The notes under the pieces are model-generated. The model saw only the letters and a program-made list of their open reading frames with translations. It was not told the origin of the DNA and did no database searches. Made by a program: the position numbers and the translations under genes. Positions 17,201-26,927 of a DNA stretch of 28,745 nt are shown here, one piece after another. The stretch lies in contig JAYMTA010000439.1 of the NCBI GenBank assembly GCA_036897625.1, positions 1 through 28,745 of the forward strand. Direction: 5' to 3'. The DNA comes from Pelargonium cotyledonis (lineage: Eukaryota; Streptophyta; Magnoliopsida; Geraniales; Geraniaceae). The stretch's first letter is position 1, and each line of letters begins with the position of its first letter.

Positions 17201-20200
17201 AAAACAGGTATTTAGCGACTACACTTGTCTACTAGCATCTAATTTGATTGTCAATTTTTAGTCAACCAAGGCTTAGTTTTCAAAGCAACTATTAATTTAC
17301 ATTGGGATTTATTGATTAAAGTTATTTGTGAAAAAGAGGAAAACAAAGAGAAAACTCTAACAGGCAGTGAGTAACTTCATCCAAGAGATCTCTGAGGAGA
17401 AAAATCAGGAATGTTGGTTTTCCAAATGTTGGGGAGACATGTAAAAGAAACAAGGAAGCACTGGACATCCAAATCGAGAAAAGAAAACTATATTAATACA
17501 AGACGAAAGTAACCATACTTATCACATCCTTCTGATGTTGTTGGCTCAGAGTTAGGAGGAATGCTGAAGACAGCCCAAAATAATTTCAAATCACAAATGT
17601 AAGTCATTGCTTTTACTGGTTGATTTCCAGAGATCATGAGATCAATCTGCAACAAGTATGACCAACATGGGAATAATAAATAACTAATGTCAGAATCTCG
17701 GTAAGCAGATAAAACTATCAAGCTAGATACATCTTTGCGTGAATAATATATTAATCAGAACTGCCAGAGATGAAATGTAAGCTAATGTGCATACTTCAGT
17801 GCCAATGCGCTCTCTGCTAATTTTAGCTGCAAGTGCTGCTTTAACTTCTTCTGAGGCTGCAGCATCCTTCAGTTTTTCATCTAGTATGAAATCAAACCTT
17901 GCACCTAACAACACAACAGATGGGATAATGACATCCGATCAACCAAGGAAAAAAAAAAGGAGAGAAAGGCCCAGCTCAATTGAAAAAACTGTTATTATCT
18001 CACCACCTCAAGTGTTTTTTGAAGTTTATTTTCAAATACAACTGCAATATGCCAATATGGTATTTCAAAAGGAACAGCTAAAATTGTTCCATAAAAAATA
18101 AAGCAGAAAAGAAAGAAGAAAAATTATAAGATCACAAGTACCAAAACGAATAGCTCGAAGAACTCGCAACGGATCATCCAAAAATGTATCCTTTGCAGGT
18201 AAAGGGGTAACTATTTGTCCAGATTTCAGATCTGCAATGCCTACAAGCGAAAAACAGTTTAGCCAACAACTGAGGGGGGAAAGGAAGGGCAGTAAGATGC
18301 ACATTAATCCAATAACTACCTCTTCCGGTTAAATCTTCAACTGAGTTTGTATTAATGTTGTAGAATAAGCTGTGAAGAGAAAAGTAATCCCTCTGAGTAT
18401 GATCAAAGTACTAAATATTGCTAAAAATGTGAAGAGAATAAGCTGTACCAAACTATCCATAGCAAAGCCAGGGGTGAACTAAGGGTGCCCATACCCTGGC
18501 TTCATATTTTCCCATAAAATAAAGATATTGATTAAATAAATTATGTAACATGCCAAATGACCCTCCTTAATAAAAAAAATTATATAAACAAAGCCCTCCA
18601 TAAAGAAATTTTGTGGCACTACCACCATATCCATCAATAAGTGTGCACTTCACAAGAATTTAAATACATAGAACCTAACTGCTATTAGTTTGACATTAGA
18701 TATTACACAATTGGCAGCAACAAGCACGCTGAAAACTGAAATACCTGTTAATCGTTAAATCCCTTCTATATGTATCCTCTTCTGCCGTGCCAAATCTCTG
18801 TAGTGAGTAAAACCAGATAGTCAAATATACATTCTAGGTAAAGGTGGCTCAACATAATAAGCAAACCAGTGGAACAAGGTTAAGTAATGATATATTGGAA
18901 TAGGCAGTAGGCGGTTATTGCATTATTCTAGTCCACAAAGTTTCTTAAATAAGTTTTTCAAATATATAGTTTGGTAGGAAATGTGAAAGCATGCTCTAGC
19001 ACATCTATGATCTATTCTCTTCTTGTTTCTCATTCAATTGTGATGTTAGAAGTTAGGGTCCCACTAGCAAATTGGACTCGTAAAGTGAGCATGAAATACA
19101 AACACCTACAAAAGCGAAAGAAAATAACCACCATGCGTCCTTAGGATTTTATTTATTCCACATCTTTGACGCTTTTAAAGAAATTCTCAAAAAGAAAGCA
19201 AAAGAAAAAAAGGGGGGTATAAACCGAAATCTGAAAGAAAACAGAAGATCAAGACATCCACGGAAAGGAAAGGGAAAGAGATTCCACTTACTTCATTTTG
19301 ATTTCGATATAGTATATTAAAAAAAAAAAAAGATACTGCTCTTATACAAATACAAAACACATAAAAGTATCCCCCTTCACTTCGCTCTTTAAAGTTTAAA
19401 GCAAGGGAATTCAAAATAGAATTCCCTTTTTTATTCTTTTTTTTTCAATTTAGAATTCGAAATCTATTCTTCTAGATAATACTAATTGCTGGAATAGAAC
19501 TGTCTACCATAGTAGGAATGCGGCTGTTCTGATTCTCACTGTAATCTTCAGCCCTCAAATTAACAAAATCAATCCACATATCAAAGAGGCGCATCTTTGC
19601 TGTTTCCAAGTGCTTGGACTGGTCAGGATTACTACAAAATGTAAAATGATAGACATATGATTAATAACATATAAACACACCATACGATCCAAAAACCAAA
19701 AAGATAGATTGCACAAAAGGTACCTTGGTATAACAGCTAGTCCTTGGGCCTCTTCCCCAGTAGAAGCCAAGTACTCGGTGACCTTATCAACAAACTCACT
19801 CCCCAACATATTGTCCACAGCAATATCAATGTCATAACATTCTTTACCTAAAAGCTGAAGAAAAGGAATGAAAATTGCCAACATACATATAGAGCTATTT
19901 TTTTCCTAAAACCAAGAGATTAATCCATTCATACAAAAATGTATGCATATGAAATGGAGCATACGATAGAGCAAAGCAGAGCTAGTGCTATTTTATGAAT
20001 ATGAAATGGTGGACATGGATAATTGAGGGACAAATGAATTCCACATACACTTAGAAACTCTCAAATGATAGGGCAAAGCAGAGCAGACGGACCTTATCTC
20101 GTACCCAGCCTCCGGCGACTCGGAGCTGAGTATCCAATTGAAAATGCCTAAGAGTTTCGGAAAGCCTCTCGAAAATTTTCTTCTCGATTTCTGTGAGATC

Positions 20201-20476
20201 TATATGTTCCTTCACCTGAACCTCAACGGAGACCGGAGATGCCGCCATAGCTCTGCTACTGTAACTCAAACTCAGAGACCTAATGCCGGGAGCTGGAGTG
20301 ATCGGAAACTTGATAAAGCTGTTTCTACTGTGGTTAGGTTTAAATGTAATGTTGCAACTGCTACTGCTACTGCTACTGAAACCAGAATAGACGAAGAAGG
20401 CTCTTATTGGGAGAGGAGGTTGACGACGACGGAGGAGAAGAAGGAGAAGAGGTTCTAATTTTAGACCTATTGTCAT
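14252..20476 (-). CDS. CCA tRNA nucleotidyltransferase, 15 coding exons, with a frame break at exon 13
   Basis: This enzyme adds CCA to tRNA 3' ends from CTP and ATP. Minus-strand exons: 20476..20093, 19854..19724, 19631..19508, 18797..18745, 18369..18320, 18240..18142, 17904..17795, 17646..17519, 16949..16886, 16294..16211, 16057..15995, 15901..15757, 15056..14888, 14527..14430 and 14359..14252. They total 1810 bases, one more than a multiple of three; without the surplus base the product is 602 residues, the family's usual plant length. Class II motifs: GGWVRD (122-127) and the metal-binding pair D136/D138 in motif A, RRD (224-226), the ED-LTGRGIADL loop, and DDPLR (269-273) as the nucleotide-selecting template. 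Residues 1-76 are Arg/Ser/Leu-rich, like an organelle-targeting peptide; Met77 (MAASPVSVEV) could start a cytosolic or nuclear form, as known for plant CCA enzymes. The surplus T in a three-T run at 15047-15045 separates GFLL from REIKDFWRVALL. Long introns carry small DNA elements listed separately. A nearly intact working gene is likely. Confidence 0.93.
14591..14606. repeat. Isolated terminus of the GAGCTGGCAATT repeat family
   Basis: AGAGCTGGCAATTCAG in a CCA-gene intron (14528-14887) matches the ends of the element at 16378-16621. No opposite end is visible nearby, so it may be a fragment left after decay, or chance. It lies about 55 bases left of MITE copy B. Confidence 0.35.
14660..14838. 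mobile_element. MITE-like element, copy B, in a CCA-gene intron
   Basis: This 179 bp stretch lies in the intron 14528-14887. The left end reads TAGTGTTTGGATTGAAAATT and the reverse complement of the right end TAGCGTTTGGACTAGAGTTA; both continue into an AATGG-ATCAAGAAT block, so the inverted repeat extends some 45-50 bases with mismatches. It shares its ends and GGAATGGGAATGG block with copy A at 12167-12336, but its middle differs. It has no coding capacity, is in an intron, and leaves the flanking splice sites intact. Confidence 0.65.
16378..16621. mobile_element. Small terminal-inverted-repeat element in a CCA-gene intron
   Basis: This 244 bp stretch in the intron 16295-16885 starts AGAGTTGGCAATTTGG and ends CTGAATTGCCAGCTCA, which are inverted copies of each other over about 14 bases. 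It is richer in GC and in GGGTT / AACCC runs than the surrounding intron. Flanking AAATTTTA and AAATGAAT could be a decayed 8 bp target duplication, which would point to the hAT superfamily, but the match is only partial. It has no open frame. A truncated relative lies at 21742-21846. Confidence 0.6.
18466..18501. repeat. Short inverted repeat in a CCA-gene intron
   Basis: AGCCAGGG (18466-18473) and CCCTGGCT (18494-18501) are perfect inverted copies with a 20-base spacer that contains AAGGGTGCCC. It sits in the intron 18370-18744 and could be the edge of an old mobile element. No second end or coding part is seen. Confidence 0.35.
19195..19500. other. Unusual AT-rich intron segment with homopolymer runs
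   Basis: This part of the CCA-gene intron 18798-19507 differs from its surroundings. It has runs of A, G and T, a perfect inverted repeat GGGAATTC/GAATTCCC around 19405-19425, and a texture that reminds me of plastid intergenic DNA. I cannot name a plastid gene in it. A transferred plastid fragment is a guess; ordinary intron sequence is also possible. Confidence 0.25.
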
Positions 20477-21545
20477 TTTCGTTTTCTGTTTATCGTTCTT
20501 GTAGTCGCTACGCTTCCGTTTGTTAAGTACTTCAATTTTCGGCCCGGCCCAAACTCAGCTAGCGTACTGCAAAATTCTTTGGGCTGGCTCAACAGAGAAT
20601 TGAAAAGAGTATGGCCCATTCTCATATATTTGATGAAATTTAAAATATATAGCATTTTTTATTATAAAAAGAATATTAAATGTATAAAATTTTGTACATG
20701 TTTTTATATACAAAAAACATGAAAAAATACAACTCCATGTATGTCCTTTTGTACCCTTTCATGATTTTCTGGCGATAATCATCTAGTTTTAAAATCATGC
20801 GTGAATCATCTAGTTTTGATATATTACGTACGTGTCGTATTATAATTCAACCGAATCATTAAATATTATATTTCTCATTGACACATCATATTATATAATA
20901 CTGAAGATATGTTTTATTACACTTTCCTATAAATTAACTTGTAGAGTTATGGGCATATGAAATTGAAGAATGAACACATCACTTCTTTTCTTTTCTTTTT
21001 TTCCAATCTGTACAATGGGGTTTCTAAGTGAACTCGCAAACTCGTAGTTATCACTTTCATGTTGTTTTATCACGATTAGTTCTCATTTAAGGTTAAGTCA
21101 GAGTTAGAACTCATCCATCTCTCAAAAGATTTGTTAAACAAAAATCGAACACAAGTATTATTTTCACTCACACAACATGTGTTAACAGAACTACGTCACT
21201 GCCTTTGAGTTAAAATTGTTTATTAGTTTGTCACATAAGCATAAAACAACAAATTTTGTTTGTACAAACTTTTATTTGATGACCTACTCATATATTAAGT
21301 GAAAGTTAGTACAAAAAAATAATGTCTTTGTCTCGTTAATATAGTGAAAGTAGGGTATATTTATTAGTGTGGTGAAATTGGTAGCATGGCATTCACCTAG
21401 CTTTTTAATAATAGTTGGGGAGGAAGCTTTCACCAAAGGAGTCCAAGCATTTGTCACGACCACCAAATGCCACCTTCATCGAATGGCTTCAGATTCGCCA
21501 CCTGCCCTGCTCCACGCATGCTTAGATAAGCATAGTTGTTTTCAT

Positions 21546-21553
21546 TATAAATA
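21546..21553 (+). promoter_or_regulatory. TATA-box candidate (distal)
   Basis: TATAAATA matches the plant TATA consensus and is followed after about 30 bases by AAACCCAAACTCAAC, a plausible start region. The next gene on this strand begins 700 bases further on, with a mobile-element fragment between, so its use by the DUF1218 gene is uncertain. Confidence 0.3.
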
Positions 21554-21741
21554 TACAACATCTTAGAAACCCAAACTCAACTATATTATAATAAATTGTA
21601 ATTTATGAAACTGGAAGCATTAGTATAATAACGAATCTATAAGTGCATGTTTGGTAACTCTATTTACTAGCTTCAGGGAGGTACCATATATATAATATGA
21701 AAGAAACTTAAAATATTGTATGAGAGACATTCTTGAATGTG

Positions 21742-21846
21742 TTGCATAAAATAGATCCGGTCATTTTTGTGTCGGGTTCATTCTAAATTTGCATATTTTG
21801 CATTCCGACCTGATTGTTACGAAAGAAAACCCGAATTGCTAGCTCT
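21742..21846. mobile_element. Truncated relative of the 16378-16621 element
   Basis: It begins TTGCATAAAATAGATCCGGT, which lines up with TTGCATAAAATGGACCCAGT inside the intron element, and ends CGAATTGCTAGCTCT, matching that element's right end. The left third and left terminus are missing. Between the two blocks the copies resemble each other only loosely. It lies in the DUF1218 promoter region, between the two TATA candidates. Confidence 0.5.
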
Positions 21847-21907
21847 GATAATGTAGATTGAAGAGAACATGTGACGAAAGAGAGACCGTCAAAGGGACAT
21901 ATGACAA

Positions 21908-21915
21908 TATAAAAG
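21908..21915 (+). promoter_or_regulatory. TATA-box candidate (proximal) for the DUF1218 gene
   Basis: TATAAAAG lies 359 bases before the ATG at 22267. A start near 21940 would give a leader of about 330 bases that includes the CT-rich tract. This is position and consensus only. Confidence 0.35.
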
Positions 21916-22174
21916 TCTTCTAAAGACGGCTAAGAATGGTATTAGTATCTATGTCACCTTCAAAGCAAAATTGGAATAATTGTTTCCAAGGAATGCGAAG
22001 CCTCAACCACCGTCACCTGCAACCACAAGCTACCACAGAAAGTGAAAGGAAAAAAATTGAATCCAAACATCACCAAGAGCAAGAGGCAGCTACATTATTA
22101 TGGCAAATTATAGAGAAATCAACTTGGAATTGTTCTAATCCTATCCTACTTGGCCATGTATATCCCTTGAGTGA

Positions 22175-22182
22175 GCTCCAAG

Positions 22183-22214
<32 letters not shown>

Positions 22215-22256
22215 CTTCTCTTTCTCTTTCTCTTCCCTTTACTACTAATCTCTCTC
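22175..22256 (+). repeat. CT microsatellite and pyrimidine tract in the DUF1218 leader
   Basis: A run of CT dinucleotides (about 22182-22209) passes into TTTCTC-type repeats and ends about ten bases before the start codon. CT-rich tracts are common in plant 5' leaders near the transcription start. Length variation between individuals is likely. Confidence 0.85.
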
Positions 22257-22266
22257 CCTCTAGAAG

Positions 22267-23016
22267 ATGTCACAATACATGGCAAGCAATAATTTTAGGT
22301 TCACCTTAGTCCTCTCAGTTCTCATCTCCCTCGCCCTTGTCTCCTTCATCTGCTGTGTTATCGCGGAGCTTAACAAAAATGAGGTATCAATCATACAATA
22401 TCATGGCAATTCAGTAACTAATAAGCTACGTTTCATTGATTTGTAATGTGTTTTCATTTCCAGAAGAGCAACATCCAGTTGAATGGGAAGTTTTGTTACC
22501 TACCTCCAAGTCGTTCCTTTGGATTCGGGATTGCAGCTTTGAGCTGTCTGATGATTGCTCAAATCATTGGCAATGTTGTAGTCTGCACAAACTTCTGCAG
22601 AAGAGATCAAGAAAAGAGGAATAAGTCAAACAAGGCTAAAATTAAAAGACCAAACCTTACCACATTTCTTCTGCTCATATCCTGGTACCTAATTCGAATT
22701 ATTCAATTGTTCAATGCATATTTCTCAGTTTCAAGACCTCTTGCTTATAATAAGACTATGCATTTGCAGGGTGAGCTGTGGAATTGCAGTGGTTTTATTA
22801 AGTGGAGCCACAAGTATGAACAGGCAACAAGAGTACGGAAAAGGATGGTTGGATGGAGAATGTTACCTGGTGAAACCGGGTGTATTCATTGCCTCCGCAA
22901 CAATGGCCATGCTCTCAATAGGTTCCATTTTGGGCTGTGCGGTCCTCAGAATTACCCAAGGTCAGATTGAAGCGGCGGGTGTTGAAGATGTATGCACAAC
23001 TAGCATCAAAAGCTAG
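22267..23016 (+). CDS. DUF1218 family membrane protein, three coding exons
   Basis: Coding exons are 22267-22383, 22464-22684 and 22770-23016, with small GT-AG introns and frame kept throughout, giving 194 residues. An in-frame TAG lies just before the start (22261-22263), so translation begins at Met1 or at Met5. Four hydrophobic segments are visible: about 12-36 (signal-anchor like), 58-80, 103-125 and 151-172. Between them are the family's Cys-containing blocks, GKFCYLPPSRSFGFG and GECYLVKPGVF, and a Lys/Arg-rich loop at about 83-100. DUF1218 proteins are plant-specific; some Arabidopsis members (the MODIFYING WALL LIGNIN type) affect lignin content of the secondary wall, and cotton members are known as fibre proteins. 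The subgroup here, and so the exact role, is not decided. The short open frames overlapping it in other frames are shadows. Confidence 0.9.
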
Positions 23017-23609
23017 TTTATCCAACACGATACACTAATTTCGTATCAGTGTTCATGTCGTGTTTGGACGCGAATTGCCAGCTCTAGTTTTTGTAACCCA
23101 TAGTAGCAGATGCCTGGAACGCTGATGCAACCAACAAGAACCAAACCCACCTGCATTGGTGTTTTTGTTCTTAAAAGCAGAAGCAGATGCCAACAGTTTA
23201 CAAGTCACATTCACCAGCCCCAACAGCCAACAACACTAGACTCGGTGGAATCAGGCTGAAGTTTTAGAACCTCAAGTCGGGTTTTCTCATCTCCTTGTAC
23301 AGTCCCATCCCATTATTTTGTTTGTTCACTGTCAAAACACGAGAACAAATTGCAATTTGTAAGAGGCAAAAGAGAATTATACAGCATATTTGTTTTCTCT
23401 ACTGTAACAAATGAAATAGATATAACTAAACAAACTAAGAGGGCTTGGTGTGGTCCAATCTGAGCTCATATTTCCCACCACATCGCTACAGCAGTACAGC
23501 CCTTTACATTGATAAGCCAGGTGAAGAGAAATAGAAATAGAGGCTTCGAACTAAGAGTTGAGTATAAAAATTCCACAAGTTCATATAAACATTCCACAAG
23601 TTTGAAGGG
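23017..23609. other. DUF1218 3' flank up to the retroelement
   Basis: The first part should be 3' UTR. GCGAATTGCCAGCTCT at 23070-23085 matches the terminus of the small element family seen at 16621 and 21846, preceded by CGTGTTTGG; it may be the right end of another old copy starting in the UTR. Further on, the sequence is C/A-rich without an open frame, and no polyadenylation signal is clear. A short duplicated ATTCCACAAGTT-type word lies at about 23570-23602, just before the first recognisable retroelement sequence. Confidence 0.4.
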
Positions 23610-24690
23610 GTAAACCTAAATATTTTTAATGTCTTACATGTTCACTCGAGACCTTAAATGCCAAGTTGGTTTTTTGTCCTCTCATTGTGAAACTCAGGAA
23701 CTGGGCTCGGAGACTACGATTGGCAATGCTAGAAGCAGTGGCAGCCTCTATCTACTTGAAGAAGGATTTCTTCTAAAAAAGTTCGAACCTAATTCGAGTA
23801 TTGATTCCCTGCTTGTTTCCCATGATTTATGCTACATTTTCGTCTAGGACACCCTAGTATTCATTACATGCAACAATTGTTTCCACAACTATTTTGAAAT
23901 TCAAATCTTTTCTCAATTTCAATGTGACGTATGTGCTTTAGCCAAACACAAACGAACAACTTATTCTTCTCGCCCATATAAATCTCGTCATTTGCTTTAA
24001 CTCATAGTGATATTTAGGGACCATCTCACGTCTCATCTATTTCTGAAAATAAATGATTTGTATCATTTATTGATGATCACACCAGAGTTTTATAGGTATT
24101 CTTGCTAAAGAAAAAAATCAGAGGTTGAAGTTTTTGAAAAGTTTTACCATATGGTTGAAACTCAATTTCAAACCAAATTCAAAATTTCGCACCAAAGGAA
24201 AATATAAACATATTCTTGGGGTAACAAGTGTAATAATGTTCACCAACAACGTTCCCAAATATCTTTGGAACGAAGCATTTTTAACTGCCACTTTTTTTAT
24301 CAACATAATGCTCTCAAAATTTGTTTTTGTCGGGTATGCTTCAAACCAGAGAGGATACAAAAGTTTTGATCCTTCCTCCAACAAAATATTTGTTACTAAA
24401 ACCTCCTCTTCAAGGGGAGCATAACAAGGAAGACTCGGTTATTTCACTCAATACATTCCTTTTGAGAAGGAACAGTCAAGTGCTATACTTGAAAATATGT
24501 TTGGCCAACCAAAAGATTATGGTTTGCAAAATTCTGAAAAGTCGACCCTGTTTAGCAGAATTCGGCTCCTCCAAATCTGAAAAAATACCCTGAATATAGA
24601 AAAGTATCCAACGAAAACAATAGCCTTAATCCTAATTGTGGGCGAAAATAAAAAATGTCCAACAAAATGTGGAATTTAAAACCTATCATA

Positions 24691-25200
24691 GAAAAAAGTG
24701 GGGAACAAACCAGCATAATGAAACTGAACAGGAACAAGTAACTGAGTCAATTCTTTCCTCCGAGATAGAGACGACCGTTGTCCCACAATGTCAAGAGTCT
24801 AATCCGCGACCAGAACCAAAGCACAGTGAGTTAGACCTGCCTATAGCCCTTCGGAAATCAACCAGGTCTTGTACTAGTCATCCTCTATATCCTTAGGCTT
24901 ATGTCATCTAATAACCTTTCCAGTATTATCTCTAATGTATCAAAGAAAAAAGTGGAGAACAAACCAACATAATAAAACTGAACATGAACAATTAACTGAT
25001 TCAATTCTTTCCTCGAAGATAGAGACGACCGTTGTCCCACAATGTCAAGAGTCTGATCCGCGACCAGAACCAGAGCACAGTGAGTTGGAGCTGCCTACAG
25101 CCCTTCGGAAATCAACCAAGTCTTGTACTAGTCGTCCTCTATATCCTTTATCTAAGCTTATGTCATATAATAACCTTTCCTGTATTATCTCTAATGTATC
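24691..25200 (+). repeat. Internal direct repeat of about 254 bp in the copia fossil
   Basis: Two head-to-tail copies start at 24691 and 24945, both with GAAAAAAGTGG, and end near CTCTAATGTATC. They share long identical words such as GAGACGACCGTTGTCCCACA, and differ by scattered substitutions and a few extra bases in the second copy. The repeat lies in the linker between integrase and reverse transcriptase. Whether the parent family carried it or it arose in this copy cannot be told from one copy. Confidence 0.85.
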
Positions 25201-26649
25201 TATTGTGGAAATTCCAAGTACTATTCAAGATGCTTTAAAAACTCCAAAGTGGAAGAAGTTGTCCTTGAATAGGGTGCAAGTGAGTGTTCACACCAAAATT
25301 TTGTGTTGATGGAGCCCTAGAAAGATACAAGGCAAGAATTATGACCAAATGGTTCACCTAAACGTACGGGATAGACTACACAGAGACATTTGCTCGTGTT
25401 GGCCAAACTAAACACAATCTGAATCTTGTTGTCCGTTGCAACAAACCTGGATTGGCGACTTTGAACAACTAGACGTCAAAAATGTTTTTTTGAATGGAGA
25501 CCTAGATGAGGAAGTATACATGGAAGCTCCTCCCGGGTTTGAAAAGAGATTTGGTTCCATGATTTGCAGATCGAAGAGATCACTCTACGGCCTCAAGCAA
25601 TCTCCACGAGCTTGTTTTGAGCGTTCCCATCAGTTTGTACAGGGTCAAGGATAATACCAGGCACAATCAGACAACACTATGTTCTAAAGGGTATCTAAAC
25701 ATAAAATTGCAGTACTTATCGTCTATGTGGATGACATCATCATTACCGGAGATGATGAGGATGAGGTCAGCCGGTTGAAAGGGAGCCTTGCAAAGGAATT
25801 TGAAGTCAAAGATTGAGGAGAATTAAAATACTTCCTTGGCATGGAAATCGCTTGGAGTAAGAAATGTATTGTAGTGTCTCAACGAAAGTATACTCTTAGG
25901 GAGTTCAAGTTGCAAGCATGTCGAAACACCAATAGACTGGAACAAGAAACTTAGGGAGTTTAAGAGAGCCCACCAATAGACAAAACACAATATCAAAGGT
26001 TAGTCAGAAAATTAATCTATCTAGCACATACACGTCCTGATATAGCTTTCGAAGTGAGCATGATTAGCCAATTCATGCACTCACCTTGGAAGGACCATCT
26101 TGGTGCTAAAGATAGACTAGAGTGTTAAAGTATTTGAAGGGCTCACCGGGACGAGGCTTATTCTTTCAAAAAAGTGTATCTCGTAGTGTTGAAGTTTTTA
26201 CCGATGCAGATTGGGCAGGTTCCATTGTTGATAAGAAGTTCATTTCGGGATATTGTACTTATGTGTGGGGAAATCTAGCTACATGGCAAAACAAAAAACA
26301 GAGTGTAGTAGCCAGAAGTAGCGTCGATGAAGATCTTCAAGCAATGGCTAATGGAATTTGTGAGGTTCTATGGGTTCAACGAGTACTACATAAGATAGGG
26401 CAGCCCATGATAAAGCCACTGAAATTATATTGCGACAACAAGCCTGCCATTAACATCGCTCATAATCCCGTACAACATGACCGGACAAAGCATGTTGAAG
26501 TTGACCGACACTACATCAAGGAAAACCTGGAATCTGGTACACTGTGCATTCCCTGCATTCCGACAACCGAACAAACTGCAAACATCTTCACAAAAGGGTT
26601 GTTCAAAGTAGTTTTTGAAAAACTCATCTATGCACCAACTCGAGGGGGG

Positions 26650-26828
26650 TGTTGAGATTAGCATTATCTCTTGTACAACTACAAAAAAACTTATCTAATC
26701 ATTTTGAACTGATTATAGTATATCCTTTCTCTCTTTTCTGTTTCCTATTTTTATCTCCCCTTAATCTTTCTTTTTCTCTCTTGTAAATCAGAAAATTAAG
26801 GTATCATTTACTCACATTGTCCATATCA
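26650..26828 (+). repeat. Possible 3' LTR of the copia fossil
   Basis: Directly after the purine tract the sequence starts TGTTGAGATTAG, a common start for plant copia LTRs, and a matching CA end occurs at ATATCA (26828), giving 179 bp. The middle is pyrimidine-rich with TCTCTTGTA. No second LTR is available to confirm the ends, so the right border is inference. Confidence 0.5.
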
Positions 26829-26927
26829 GAAGTTGATTCTCCAAAAACCCTAAGGCATTCCCCGAAGATAGTGTTCAGCTTGCCCGTAGAGGCCCTATGG
26901 ATTATCTTTGAGAAGAAGGTACATACC

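Larger units (their letters stand above)
20477..22266. other. Spacer between the divergent CCA-enzyme and DUF1218 genes
   Basis: The two genes point away from each other, so this 1.8 kb should hold both promoters. I see no protein gene; the open frame at 21369-21566 (65 codons) has no features of a known family. Recognisable items are a TATAAATA at 21546-21553, a TATAAAAG at 21908-21915, a truncated mobile element at 21742-21846, and a CT-rich tract just before the DUF1218 start. All four are listed separately. Confidence 0.5.
23610..26828 (+). mobile_element. Ty1/copia LTR retrotransposon fossil, 5'-truncated and broken
   Basis: This is an old copy of a plant Ty1/copia element, read on the plus strand. 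In order: a gag-pre-integrase region (about 23610-23900), integrase core (about 23900-24420), linker (24420-25430), reverse transcriptase (about 25430-25960, with GFEKRFG, SLYGLKQSPRAC and YVDDIIITGDD) and RNase H (about 26120-26655, with FTDADWAGS and CDNKPAINIAHNP). Integrase before reverse transcriptase is the copia order. Gag, protease and a 5' LTR are not found. A purine tract at 26642-26649 is followed by a possible 3' LTR. The copy is clearly dead, with at least half a dozen breaks. Without paired LTRs it cannot be dated, but the decay suggests an old insertion. Confidence 0.92.

Noticed and set aside
21369-21566. 65-codon plus-strand open frame in the promoter spacer
   Set aside because: No recognisable domain, no paired splice signals, and it is followed directly by a TATA-like site; most likely chance.
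21936-22292. 118-codon plus-strand open frame before the DUF1218 start
   Set aside because: Its second half is a Ser/Leu repeat made by the CT microsatellite and it runs out of frame into the real gene; leader sequence is a better reading.
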